Positions 34,800-42,677 of a stretch of DNA of 64,000 nt are shown here, piece by piece; the first letter of the stretch is position 1; each line of letters starts with the position of its first letter. The position numbers and the translations under genes were made by a program. The stretch is from Mucilaginibacter sp. cycad4 (lineage in GTDB: Bacteria > Bacteroidota > Bacteroidia > Sphingobacteriales > Sphingobacteriaceae). The notes below the pieces were generated by a model. It saw nothing but the letters and a program-made list of their open reading frames with translations, was not told the origin of the DNA and made no database searches. The stretch is from contig NZ_CP139559.1 in assembly GCF_034263275.1 (NCBI RefSeq), positions 4,774,001 through 4,838,000 of the forward strand, in the 5' to 3' direction.

Positions 34800-34935
34800 G
34801 ATTGGAGGTTGGAGATTAAAGGTTAGTTTGTTTTTGTCTGAACTCGAATTAAACAAATTATTAGAATTTATTGAATTTACTTTATATTCTGCTAATTCCT
34901 CCATTCCATAAATTCAAGTTCAGACAGTTCCCCTC
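34800..34935. repeat. Word-iterated inverted repeat (GTCTGAACTTGAATT family)
   Basis: GTCTGAACTCGAATT on the left pairs with AATTCAAGTTCAGAC on the right, with AGAATTTATTGAATT-like words between. It fills part of the 473-base gap before rpsL; the rest (34692-34800) holds nothing I can identify. Confidence 0.55.
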
Positions 34936-35003
34936 ACTAAAAACAAATTTTTAATCATCACACCCTCAACTTCTTCCCCTCAAAAAAACTTTCACACAAC
35001 TAC

Positions 35004-35034
35004 TTGAAAATCAAAAATAATGTTCGTACTTTTG
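35004..35034 (+). promoter_or_regulatory. Promoter of the str operon
   Basis: A -33 TTG at 35004-35006, a 20-base spacer and a -7 TACTTTTG at 35027-35034 match the Bacteroidota consensus. It lies 45 bases before rpsL, and is the best promoter match in the window. Confidence 0.7.
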
Positions 35035-35079
35035 CAGTCCCGAAATGCGGGATAAAATTATTAGACAAAAAAGCAAGAA

Positions 35080-35493
35080 ATGCCTACTATTCAGCAATTA
35101 GTTAGAAAAGGTAGAGTAGCTCTGGTTGACAAGAGTAAGTCACCAGCGTTGGACAGCTGTCCACAGCGAAGAGGCGTGTGCACCCGTGTGTACACCACTA
35201 CCCCTAAAAAACCAAACTCAGCAATGCGTAAAGTTGCCCGTGTGCGCTTAACCAACGGAAAAGAAGTAAACGCTTACATCCCAGGTGAAGGTCACAACTT
35301 ACAGGAGCACTCTATCGTTTTGATCCGCGGTGGTCGTGTTAAAGACTTACCAGGTGTACGTTACCACATCATCCGTGGTGCACTGGATACATCAGGTGTA
35401 GCCGGCCGTAACCAGCGTCGTTCAAAATATGGTACCAAACGTCCTAAACCAGGTCAGGTAGCAGCAGCGCCAACAAAAGGTAAAAAGAAATAA
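35080..35493 (+). CDS. rpsL: 30S ribosomal protein S12
   Basis: Decoding-centre protein of the small subunit. It is 137 residues, with PTIQQLVRKGR at the start, the conserved TTTPKKPNSA and IRGGRVKDLPGVRYH blocks and a Lys-rich tail. The Lys residues in TPKKPNS and GRVKDLPG, where streptomycin-resistance changes occur in other bacteria, have the wild-type residue. It is the first gene of the str operon and is followed by rpsG after 19 bases. Confidence 0.98.
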   Translation: MPTIQQLVRKGRVALVDKSKSPALDSCPQRRGVCTRVYTTTPKKPNSAMRKVARVRLTNGKEVNAYIPGEGHNLQEHSIVLIRGGRVKDLPGVRYHIIRGALDTSGVAGRNQRRSKYGTKRPKPGQVAAAPTKGKKK

Positions 35494-35495
35494 TT

Positions 35496-35503
35496 AAGGA
35501 GGA
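35496..35503 (+). promoter_or_regulatory. Strong Shine-Dalgarno before rpsG
   Basis: AAGGAGGA lies nine bases before the rpsG ATG at 35513. This is near-perfect anti-SD complementarity, unusual for this group. Confidence 0.6.
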
Positions 35504-35512
35504 TAGAAAGCA

Positions 35513-35980
35513 ATGAGAAAGTCAAAACCAAAAAAGAGAATTATCCTTCCTGATCCAAAGTTCAATGATACTTTGGTAACAAGGTTTGTAAACAACATGA
35601 TGTATGATGGTAAAAAATCTACCGCATACGCTATATTTTACAACGCCGTTGATATTGTTGAGAAAAAAACAAGCGAAAACGGTTTAGAAACCTGGAAAAA
35701 AGCTTTAAACAACGTAATGCCTGCTGTTGAAGTAAAAAGCCGCCGTGTAGGTGGTGCTAACTTCCAGGTACCTACCGAGGTTCGTCCTGAGCGTAAGGTA
35801 GCTTTAGGTATGAAATGGTTGATCAGCTATGCCCGTCGTCGTGGTGAAAAAACCATGATGGAAAAATTAGCCGGTGAAATCATTTCTGCTGCAAAAGGCG
35901 AAGGTGCTGCTGTTAAGAAGAAAGAAGATACGCACAAAATGGCTGAAGCCAACAAAGCGTTCTCACACTTTAGATTCTAA
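35513..35980 (+). CDS. rpsG: 30S ribosomal protein S7
   Basis: Binds the 3' major domain of 16S rRNA and lines the exit site. It is 155 residues, with MRKSKPKKRIILPDPKFNDTLVTRFVNNMM, the VGGANFQVPTEVRPERKVALGMKWLI block and the C-terminal HKMAEANKAFSHFRF. It is second in the str operon. A 177-base spacer rich in self-complementary words separates it from fusA. Confidence 0.98.
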   Translation: MRKSKPKKRIILPDPKFNDTLVTRFVNNMMYDGKKSTAYAIFYNAVDIVEKKTSENGLETWKKALNNVMPAVEVKSRRVGGANFQVPTEVRPERKVALGMKWLISYARRRGEKTMMEKLAGEIISAAKGEGAAVKKKEDTHKMAEANKAFSHFRF

Positions 35981-35985
35981 TTAGC

Positions 35986-36139
35986 GAATTATTGAATTAG
36001 TGAATTATTGATTAGGTAACATTATGCTAATCAGTAATTCATTATTTCGCCAATTCATCTGGTAAAAATCAGTGATACTAATAAAAGTGAGTTATCAATT
36101 AACTCTCATAATTCATTGAAATCACTAATTCAATAATTC
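35986..36139. repeat. Word-iterated inverted repeat between rpsG and fusA
   Basis: GAATTATTGAATTAGTGA at 35986-36003 is repeated perfectly in reverse complement at 36122-36139. Partial copies of the same words (GAATTATTGATTAG, CTAATCAGTAATTC) lie between. It forms a long hairpin inside the str operon. Confidence 0.7.
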
Positions 36140-36157
36140 AATAACTCAATAATTAAC

Positions 36158-38269
36158 ATGTCAAGAGATCTAAGATATACAAGAAACATAGGTATTGCCG
36201 CACACATTGATGCTGGTAAAACTACCACTACCGAGCGTATCCTTTACTATGCTGGTGTAAGCCACAAAATTGGTGAAGTACACGAAGGTGCCGCAACTAT
36301 GGACTGGATGGCGCAGGAGCAGGAACGTGGTATTACCATCACCTCTGCTGCTACTACCGTTAACTGGAAATACAGGGGCCACAACTATCATATGAACATC
36401 ATTGATACCCCGGGTCACGTGGACTTTACCGTAGAGGTAAACCGTTCATTACGTGTACTTGACGGTTTGGTGTTCCTTTTCAGCGCGGTTGACGGTGTTG
36501 AGCCTCAATCTGAAACAAACTGGAGACTTGCTAACAACTATAACGTTGCCCGTATCGGTTTCGTTAATAAGATGGACCGTTCTGGTGCCGATTTCTTAAA
36601 CGTTGTTAAACAGGTTAAAAGCATGTTGGGCAGCAACGCTGTTCCGCTTCAGTTACCTATCGGTGCCGAAGAACACTTTAAAGGTGTTGTTGACCTGATC
36701 AACTGGAGAGGTATCGTTTGGAATGAGCATGATAAAGGTATGACCTTTACTGAAGTGCCTATCCCTGATGATATGCTTGAAGAAGCTACCGAGTGGAGAG
36801 AGAAATTATTGGAATCAGTAGCTGAGTATGACGAAAGCCTGATGGAAAAATTCTTTGATGCTCCTGAAACTATCACTGAGCGTGAAGTGCTTGACGCTTT
36901 ACGTAAAGCAGTTTTGGACGCTAAGATCGTTCCTATGGTTTGCGGTTCATCATTCAAAAACAAAGGTGTACAAACCATGCTTGACTATGTGATGGAATTA
37001 TTGCCATCACCTATGGATGTTGAAGGTATTGTTGGTACTAACCCTGATACAGGCGAAGAGATTTTACGTAAACCGGATGTTAAAGAGCCATTTGCAGCTT
37101 TAGCATTTAAAATTGCAACCGATCCGTTCGTAGGTCGTTTGTGCTTTATCCGTGTTTACTCAGGTAACCTTGAAGCCGGTTCATACGTTCACAACATGCG
37201 TTCAGATAACAAAGAGCGTATCTCTCGTATCTTCCAGATGCATGCTAACAAGCAAAACCCTATCCCTAACGTAGGTGCAGGTGATATTGCTGCGGTAGTA
37301 GGCTTTAAAGATATCAAAACAGGTGATACCCTTTGCGACGAGAAACACCCGATCATCCTGGAGTCAATGAACTTCCCTGAACCGGTTATCGGCTTAGCGA
37401 TTGAGCCTAAAACTCAGGCCGACGTTGATAAATTAGGTATGGCTTTAGGTAAATTAGCCGAAGAGGATCCAACCTTCCGTGTAAACTCTGACGAAGAAAC
37501 CGGCCAGACTGTAATTTCAGGTATGGGTGAGCTTCACTTAGATATCATCATGGACCGCTTAAAACGTGAGTTTAAAGTTGAGGTTAACCAGGGTGCTCCA
37601 CAAGTAGCTTACAAAGAATCTATCACAGGTACTATCCAACATCGCGAAACATATAAGAAACAAACCGGTGGCCGTGGTAAATTTGCTGATATCCAGGTTA
37701 TTCTTTCACCTAACGATGAAGGTAAAGAAGGCTTACAGTTTGTGAATGAAATTAGCGGTGGTTCAATCCCTCGTGAGTTTATCCCATCTGTACAAAAAGG
37801 CTTCGAAGCTTCAATGGTAAATGGTGTATTGGCCGGCTATCCGTTAACAAGCTTAAAAGTACGTTTAATTGATGGTTCATTCCACGCAGTCGATTCGGAC
37901 GCGCTATCTTTCGAGTTAGCTGCTAAGATGGCTTACCGTGAGGCATTGCCAAAATGTAAACCGGTATTACTTGAGCCGATCATGAAAATCGAGATCCTTA
38001 CCCCTGAAGAAAACATGGGTGATGTAATCGGTGACATGAACCGTCGTCGTGGCCAGCTTTTAGGTATGGATTCACGTGCCGGTGCACAGGTTATTAAAGC
38101 AACTGTACCACTTTCAGAAATGTTTGGTTATGTAACCCAGTTACGTACTATCACTTCTGGCCGTGCTACTTCAACCATGGAGTTTGATCACTATGCTGAA
38201 GCACCACGCAACGTACAGGACGAAGTAGTAGCTAAAGCAAAAGGCAAAAAAGCTGCTCAAAACGCGTAA
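36158..38269 (+). CDS. fusA: Elongation factor G
   Basis: GTPase that drives translocation of tRNA and mRNA on the ribosome. It is 703 residues. P-loop AHIDAGKTTTTERIL, switch II DTPGHVDFT, NKMDRSGADF and the domain IV/V sequence EPIMKIEILTPEENMGDVIGDMNRRRGQLLGMD are all present. Length and motifs fit the canonical bacterial EF-G. It is third in the str operon; rpsJ follows after a 183-base spacer with another hairpin. Confidence 0.98.
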   Translation: MSRDLRYTRNIGIAAHIDAGKTTTTERILYYAGVSHKIGEVHEGAATMDWMAQEQERGITITSAATTVNWKYRGHNYHMNIIDTPGHVDFTVEVNRSLRVLDGLVFLFSAVDGVEPQSETNWRLANNYNVARIGFVNKMDRSGADFLNVVKQVKSMLGSNAVPLQLPIGAEEHFKGVVDLINWRGIVWNEHDKGMTFTEVPIPDDMLEEATEWREKLLESVAEYDESLMEKFFDAPETITEREVLDALRKAVLDAKIVPMVCGSSFKNKGVQTMLDYVMELLPSPMDVEGIVGTNPDTGEEILRKPDVKEPFAALAFKIATDPFVGRLCFIRVYSGNLEAGSYVHNMRSDNKERISRIFQMHANKQNPIPNVGAGDIAAVVGFKDIKTGDTLCDEKHPIILESMNFPEPVIGLAIEPKTQADVDKLGMALGKLAEEDPTFRVNSDEETGQTVISGMGELHLDIIMDRLKREFKVEVNQGAPQVAYKESITGTIQHRETYKKQTGGRGKFADIQVILSPNDEGKEGLQFVNEISGGSIPREFIPSVQKGFEASMVNGVLAGYPLTSLKVRLIDGSFHAVDSDALSFELAAKMAYREALPKCKPVLLEPIMKIEILTPEENMGDVIGDMNRRRGQLLGMDSRAGAQVIKATVPLSEMFGYVTQLRTITSGRATSTMEFDHYAEAPRNVQDEVVAKAKGKKAAQNA

Positions 38270-38274
38270 TTTAA

Positions 38275-38354
38275 TTTGAAGATTCGGTGATTTGAAATTT
38301 TGAAGATGCTTTTTTTTAATTTTCAGATCTTCAAATTACCAAATTTTCAAATAC
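38275..38354. repeat. Word-iterated inverted repeat between fusA and rpsJ
   Basis: Left words TTGAAGATT, GATTTGAAATTTTGAAGATG; right words CAGATCTTCAAATT, CAAATTTTCAAATA. They pair around a T-run. A second word series (ATCGGTGAAATCATCTTAAT, ATCGATGAAATCAC) runs on to about 38436. Confidence 0.55.
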
Positions 38355-38452
38355 AACAATAATCGGTCATCCTAATAAATAGCTCTTAGGGTGATTAAAA
38401 TCAAATCGGTGAAATCATCTTAATCGATGAAATCACAAAAACAAAAATCAAG

Positions 38453-38758
38453 ATGAGCCAAAGAATCAGGATCAAATTAAAATCTTACGATTACAACCTG
38501 GTAGATAAATCTGCTGAGAAAATCGTAAAAACAGTAAAGCCAACTGGCGCTGTAGTTAGCGGACCACTTCCGTTACCAACCGAAAAGAAAATCTTCACCG
38601 TATTACGTTCACCACACGTAAACAAAAAAGCACGTGAGCAATTCCAACTTTGCTCATACAAGCGCTTATTAGACATTTACAGCTCTAACTCAAAAACTGT
38701 AGATGCACTGATGAAGCTTGAATTGCCAAGCGGTGTTGAGGTTGAGATCAAAGTTTGA
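38453..38758 (+). CDS. rpsJ: 30S ribosomal protein S10
   Basis: Small-subunit protein also active in transcription antitermination as NusE. It is 101 residues, with IRIKLKSYDYNLVDKSAEKIV, the TVLRSPHVNKKAREQF loop and the C-terminal LPSGVEVEIKV. It is last gene of the str operon here: a terminator follows 42 bases after the stop, and rplC does not follow, unlike the contiguous str-S10 order I expect in this phylum. Confidence 0.97.
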   Translation: MSQRIRIKLKSYDYNLVDKSAEKIVKTVKPTGAVVSGPLPLPTEKKIFTVLRSPHVNKKAREQFQLCSYKRLLDIYSSNSKTVDALMKLELPSGVEVEIKV

Positions 38759-38800
38759 TAGACGACCGGCCCACTGAAAGGTGTGGGATCAAAAAATAAA

Positions 38801-38834
38801 AAGACCATTTGCGTAAGCGATGGTCTTTTTTGGT
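38801..38834 (+). terminator. Terminator after rpsJ
   Basis: AAGACCAT pairs with ATGGTCTT around TTGCGTAAGCG (itself partly paired), followed by TTTT and preceded by an A-run, so it can act in both directions. Confidence 0.8.
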
Positions 38835-38850
38835 TTATAAAATTTTACCA

Positions 38851-38967
38851 TTGTGGATTTTGGAAAGGATTGCTAAAAGTCAGATAGATATTGCCGAAGG
38901 GCGAACCATTAGTTTTGAAGAATTTAAAAAGCGATTATCCATATCACATAAACTTTCTGATTTTTGA
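38851..38967 (+). pseudogene. Remnant of an antitoxin-like C-terminus
   Basis: An open stretch of 38 codons reads LWILERIAKSQIDIAEGR, then TISFEEFKKRLSISHKLSDF and stop. The ERIxxSxxDIxxGRTISxEE pattern resembles the C-terminus of small Bacteroidota antitoxin or addiction-module proteins. No start codon other than TTG, no promoter and no toxin partner are present, so it is likely a decayed fragment. The remainder of 38759-39104 holds a terminator and AT-rich sequence. Confidence 0.3.
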
Positions 38968-39104
38968 AATTACCCGGTTCAGAAAAATTTCAAAATCGAA
39001 CATCTCAAATTCGAAATAAATATTCCCGCCCTGTCCTATTCTCCCATTCTCATTTGATATAGAGGTGTAATTCATATATTTATTAACCTTTAAAATTTAA
39101 AAAG

Positions 39105-39458
39105 ATGGACGAATTCGTTTTAATTTTCAGGCACGAGGATGGCAATAAAATAGCTTCTCCCGAACAGATCCAAATTTGGATGAAACAAACTATGGACTGG
39201 ATTGGCGGCATTGCCGCCCAAAATAAATTTGTTAGCGGTACCGGTCTGCCCTTTGCCGATGCCAAAATAGTAGGCCACGGCGGCGTAGTTACCAACGGCC
39301 CCTTCGGCGAGATCAAAGAAACGATAGGCGGTTTCTTCACTGTAAAAGCCGAATCGGTTGAAGAAGCTGTGGAGTTTGCCAAAGGCTGCCCTGTTTTGCA
39401 GGGTGATGGTAATACCGTTGAGGTACGGAAAGTTGCAAAGAACGATGGCGTGCATTAA
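39105..39458 (+). CDS. YCII-related (DGPF) domain protein, partner of the ECF sigma factor
   Basis: A 117-residue protein with the YCII/DGPF pattern: DEFVLIFRHEDGNKIASPEQIQIWMKQTMDWIGG, a G-VVTNGPFGEIKETIGGFFTVKAES block and CPVLQGDGNTVEVRKV. DGPF proteins of this type are characteristic partners of ECF42-type sigma factors, and one follows 146 bases downstream. The biochemical function is unknown; the fold is ferredoxin-like. Confidence 0.85.
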   Translation: MDEFVLIFRHEDGNKIASPEQIQIWMKQTMDWIGGIAAQNKFVSGTGLPFADAKIVGHGGVVTNGPFGEIKETIGGFFTVKAESVEEAVEFAKGCPVLQGDGNTVEVRKVAKNDGVH

Positions 39459-39604
39459 GGATAAATGCCATTCATAACATCATTGCCATTGAGCGAAAGT
39501 GTGGTGATCGCATGCGTGCCTGGCCACCCTGTAGTATGCGGTTGCCACGCTTCGCTTACAACGATGGACCTATTTGAGAGCCTACGCTCAAAATTTGAAA
39601 ACCT

Positions 39605-40831
39605 ATGCAAAACCCCGAAATCATCCCCCACCTATTTCGCACCGAATATCGTAAAATAGTGTCGGTGCTATGCCGCCGCTTTGGGTTTGATCAGATGGAA
39701 ACTGCCGAGGATATTGCCAGCGACACTTTCCTCACTGCAGCTCAGGCCTGGAGTTATAAAGGCATTCCGCCTAACCCAACCGCCTGGCTTTATAACGTAG
39801 CCAAAAACAGGGCAAAAAACCATTTACAGCGCAATACCATTTTTGAAAGCAAGGTATCCCCGGAAATACGAACCGCGGAGACCTATGAACCGGAAATCGA
39901 CCTTTCGCCCCAAAATATCACCGACAGCCAGCTGCAGATGATGTTTGCCATTTGCCATCCTGCCATCCCACCCGAGGCACAGATCGGGCTTTCATTACGC
40001 ATCCTTTGCGGTTTCGGAATTGATGAAGTGGCTGAAGCTTTCCTTACCAATAAAGAAACCATTAACAAACGCCTGTTCAGGGCTAAGGAAAAGATCCGCA
40101 ACGAAAAAATAAAAATCGAAATGCTCGGTCCGGCTGAAATTGATAACCGGCTCGAAAACGTGCTTACTACTATTTACCTGCTGTTTAGCGAGGGCTATTA
40201 TTCGGTTAGTGATAACCAAATTTTGCGTAAAGATCTTTGCTTTGAGGCCATGCGCCTTTGCCATATGCTTATTGAAAACGAAGGCACCAACAAACCGCCG
40301 GTTAATGCATTGCTTTCGCTCATGTATTTTCATTCCTCGAGGTTTAAGGCCCGCACAGATCAAAACGGCGGGTTAATTTTATATGACGATCAGGATACAA
40401 ACCTTTGGAACTATGACCTGATAGCCAAAGGTGCCTTTTATTTAAACCTTGCCACAACCGGCACTCAATTATCAAAATACCACATTGAAGCCAGTATAGC
40501 CTACTGGCATACCCAAAAAGCCGATTCCAAACAAAAATGGGAAAACATACTGCAGCTTTATAACCGCCTGCTGCAAGTAGCATACTCACCTGTAGCAGCA
40601 CTCAACCGCACCTTTGCGCTTGCCAAAGCCAACAGCCCCGAAGAAGCCATTATTGAAGCCGAAAAATTAAAACTCACCGGCAACCAGTTTTACTACACCC
40701 TGCTTGGCGAACTATACACCGGCATTGACAATGAACAGGCAAAACTCAACTTTGAGAAAGCACTAACGCTGATAAAAACACCTGCCGATACTGCCATTAT
40801 ACAAAGTAAAATAGACAAACTTCAGAGCTAA
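39605..40831 (+). CDS. ECF42-type RNA polymerase sigma factor with long C-terminal extension
   Basis: 408 residues. Sigma region 2 (about residues 10-75: YRKIVSVLCRRFGFDQMETAEDIASDTFLTAAQAWSYKGIPPNPTAWLYNVAKNRAKNH) is followed by region 4 (about 110-165: IPPEAQIGLSLRILCGFGIDEVAEAFLTNKETINKRLFRAKEKIR). The remaining 230 residues are a TPR-like DUF6596-type extension (LLFSEGYYSV, VAALNRTFALAKANSPEEAIIEAEKLKL). No anti-sigma factor is adjacent; the extension and the YCII protein are thought to replace that control in this group. A start at 39605 (ATG) fits well. Confidence 0.88.
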   Translation: MQNPEIIPHLFRTEYRKIVSVLCRRFGFDQMETAEDIASDTFLTAAQAWSYKGIPPNPTAWLYNVAKNRAKNHLQRNTIFESKVSPEIRTAETYEPEIDLSPQNITDSQLQMMFAICHPAIPPEAQIGLSLRILCGFGIDEVAEAFLTNKETINKRLFRAKEKIRNEKIKIEMLGPAEIDNRLENVLTTIYLLFSEGYYSVSDNQILRKDLCFEAMRLCHMLIENEGTNKPPVNALLSLMYFHSSRFKARTDQNGGLILYDDQDTNLWNYDLIAKGAFYLNLATTGTQLSKYHIEASIAYWHTQKADSKQKWENILQLYNRLLQVAYSPVAALNRTFALAKANSPEEAIIEAEKLKLTGNQFYYTLLGELYTGIDNEQAKLNFEKALTLIKTPADTAIIQSKIDKLQS

Positions 40832-40999
40832 CATCAGCCAATACCCGAAAAAACAGCTGGCAAACAACAAGTTATATTCGTTCTGCCTCTCTTATAAATT
40901 CCATTCGCCCCCCGGTTAATATTTTTTCTGATTCGCTGTAAGGTTTGATGATCTATCCCGACAAAGGAGGAAAAATCAAACATCAAGTTTAACACAATC

Positions 41000-41470
41000 A
41001 TGAAAAAATTATTCAATTTATTATTAGTCATTGTATTTGTTGTAAGTATCGCTTCGGCACAAAGCCAGACAAACGTTCGCAAAAAACACTTCAATTTAGA
41101 TAAAACGGGCTTGGCTATTGAAGGCTACGACCCGGTTGCCTACTTCACCCAGCAAAAAGCCGTTGAGGGCAAAAAAGAGATCTCCCTTACTAACGATGGC
41201 GTTACTTATTACTTCGCGTCCACGCAGGATAGGGATCTGTTTAAAGCTAACCCCGCCAAATATGAACCGCAATACGGCGGCTGGTGTGCTTATGCTATGG
41301 GCGCTACCGGCCAAAAGGTAGAGATAGACCCCGGAACTTTCAAACTTGTTGATGGTAAACTGTACGTGTTTTACAATAAGTTTTTTAATAACACCAAAAA
41401 ATCATGGAACAAGGACGAGGCCAATCTGAAAGCCAAAGCCGATGCCAACTGGGTTAAAATAATCCGCTGA
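41000..41470 (+). CDS. Secreted YHS-domain protein, first of a pair
   Basis: 156 residues with signal peptide MKKLFNLLLVIVFVVSIASAQ. The mature YHS domain reads LAIEGYDPVAYFTQQKAVEGKKEI, then YYFASTQDRDLFKANPAKYEPQYGGWCAYAMG, with the family's Tyr, Cys and GG-CA motif present. YHS domains are linked to metal or haem proteins but this family's role is unsettled. A close paralogue begins 45 bases later. Confidence 0.85.
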   Translation: MKKLFNLLLVIVFVVSIASAQSQTNVRKKHFNLDKTGLAIEGYDPVAYFTQQKAVEGKKEISLTNDGVTYYFASTQDRDLFKANPAKYEPQYGGWCAYAMGATGQKVEIDPGTFKLVDGKLYVFYNKFFNNTKKSWNKDEANLKAKADANWVKIIR

Positions 41471-41514
41471 TCAGTCTTCAATAATCAATTATAAACCAAT
41501 CTAAAACCATAAAA

Positions 41515-41958
41515 ATGAAACGTTTCTTAATTATCGCGGTACTTGCATTTGTTACCGCAGTTCAGGCCTATGCCCAGCAATCAGAAATATTTGCCCCCGG
41601 TGGTAAGGCTATTAAAGGCTATGACCCGGTTGCCTTTTTCACAGAATCAAAACCGGTAAAAGGCTCAGATAAATTTCAATATAAATGGAAAGATGCTACC
41701 TGGTTTTTTTCCAGTAATGAAAACCTCGAAGCTTTTAAAGCCGACCCTGAAAAGTATGCCCCCCAGTATGGCGGTTACTGCGCTTATGGTACCTCACAAG
41801 GACACAAAGCCCCAACCCAAACTGATACCTGGACTGTATTGAACGACAAGCTTTATTTCAACTACAACGATAAGGTGAAAGAACTGTGGACCAAAGACCA
41901 GGCAAACCTCATTAAAACGGCTGATGAGAAATGGCCTGAAGTAAAGGGACAAAAGTAA
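41515..41958 (+). CDS. Secreted YHS-domain protein, second of a pair
   Basis: 147 residues with signal MKRFLIIAVLAFVTAVQAYAQ. The domain KAIKGYDPVAFFTESKPVKGSDKFQYKWKDATWFFSSNENLEAFKADPEKYAPQYGGYCAYG parallels the upstream protein. The pair is a tandem duplication with clear divergence, likely one operon. A palindromic repeat, broken by an insertion sequence, starts 12 bases after the stop. Confidence 0.85.
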   Translation: MKRFLIIAVLAFVTAVQAYAQQSEIFAPGGKAIKGYDPVAFFTESKPVKGSDKFQYKWKDATWFFSSNENLEAFKADPEKYAPQYGGYCAYGTSQGHKAPTQTDTWTVLNDKLYFNYNDKVKELWTKDQANLIKTADEKWPEVKGQK

Positions 41959-41969
41959 AAGATAAAAAA

Positions 41970-42071
41970 CTCCCCTCTTGAGAGGGGCGCGGAAGCCAAA
42001 GAGCGGTAGCAGGGGTGTGTTATGCAAGCGACAAAAACGCAAGTGAACAAACACCCCGCCCCTCCCAAGAG
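41970..42071. repeat. Palindromic repeat interrupted by the insertion sequence
   Basis: CTCCCCTCTTGAGAGGGGCG at the left matches the reverse complement of CGCCCCTCCCAAGAG at 42057-42071 plus GGGAAT at 43245-43250 on the far side of the IS. Inner arms GGGGTGTGTT and AAACACCCC also pair. The IS target lies in the right arm. Confidence 0.65.
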
Positions 42072-42125
42072 CAGGGCTGTTGCATTCTAAATATTATAAG
42101 TTAACTTGAGGTCAAAAAAGTTAGG

Positions 42126-42677
42126 ATGGATAAGAGCATATTAGCGTATTTATCAGAGTTACCGGATATAAGGCGAAAGGCAGGCCAGCGACATGACCAG
42201 ACTTTCATTCTGTTGCTTGTGTTAATGAGTACAATGAGCGGTTATCATGGCTATCGTTCGATGGGTGATTTTATAAAGCGGAATGAAGTCGATCTTTTGG
42301 CCTTCTTTCAGCCTAATAAAGCCCGCCTTCCAAGCTTTTATACTATAAGACGTGTAATACAAGATTTAGACTTTAACAGCTTAAATGAGAGTTTCCATAA
42401 ATGGGCCAGTCAGCATATTGATTTGTCTAAAAATGAATGGCTACATATAGATGGTAAGGCAATGAAAGGGACGATGAGCGATTATTCCCTTGACAAACAA
42501 CGATTTGTAAGCCTGGTAAGCCTGTATAGTAGCAGGAGTAATCAAGTCGTTGGCCATGGTTTAGTTGACAACTCAAAACAAAGTGAAATCTCTGTAGTTC
42601 AGCAGCTTATTTCCAGTTTAGGATTACAGGGGGTAACGTTTACACTTGACGCATTACATTGTCAAAAAAAACGGTAG
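42126..42677 (+). CDS. ISAs1-type transposase, N-terminal frame
   Basis: 183 residues of a DDE transposase of the ISAs1/H-repeat type: MDKSILAYLSELPDIRRKAGQRHDQTFILLLVLMSTMSG, PSFYTIRRVIQDLDF, NEWLHIDGKAMKGTMSDY (first Asp) and FTLDALHCQKK (second Asp). Family members run on as DALHCQKKTVEAI; here an eight-A run shifts the frame and the product stops at CQKKR. The rest follows in the -1 frame. Either the A-run is a slippage site that makes the full enzyme at low level, or the gene is disabled. Confidence 0.85.
   Translation: MDKSILAYLSELPDIRRKAGQRHDQTFILLLVLMSTMSGYHGYRSMGDFIKRNEVDLLAFFQPNKARLPSFYTIRRVIQDLDFNSLNESFHKWASQHIDLSKNEWLHIDGKAMKGTMSDYSLDKQRFVSLVSLYSSRSNQVVGHGLVDNSKQSEISVVQQLISSLGLQGVTFTLDALHCQKKR

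Noticed and set aside
39459..39604. Small gene between YCII and the sigma factor
   Set aside because: Short frames only; the region carries imperfect inverted GTGTGGTGATCGC/TGCCACGC-type words, more like a repeat.
40965..40972. AAAGGAGG as the Shine-Dalgarno of the YHS gene
   Set aside because: It lies 27 bases before the ATG, too far to position a ribosome there.
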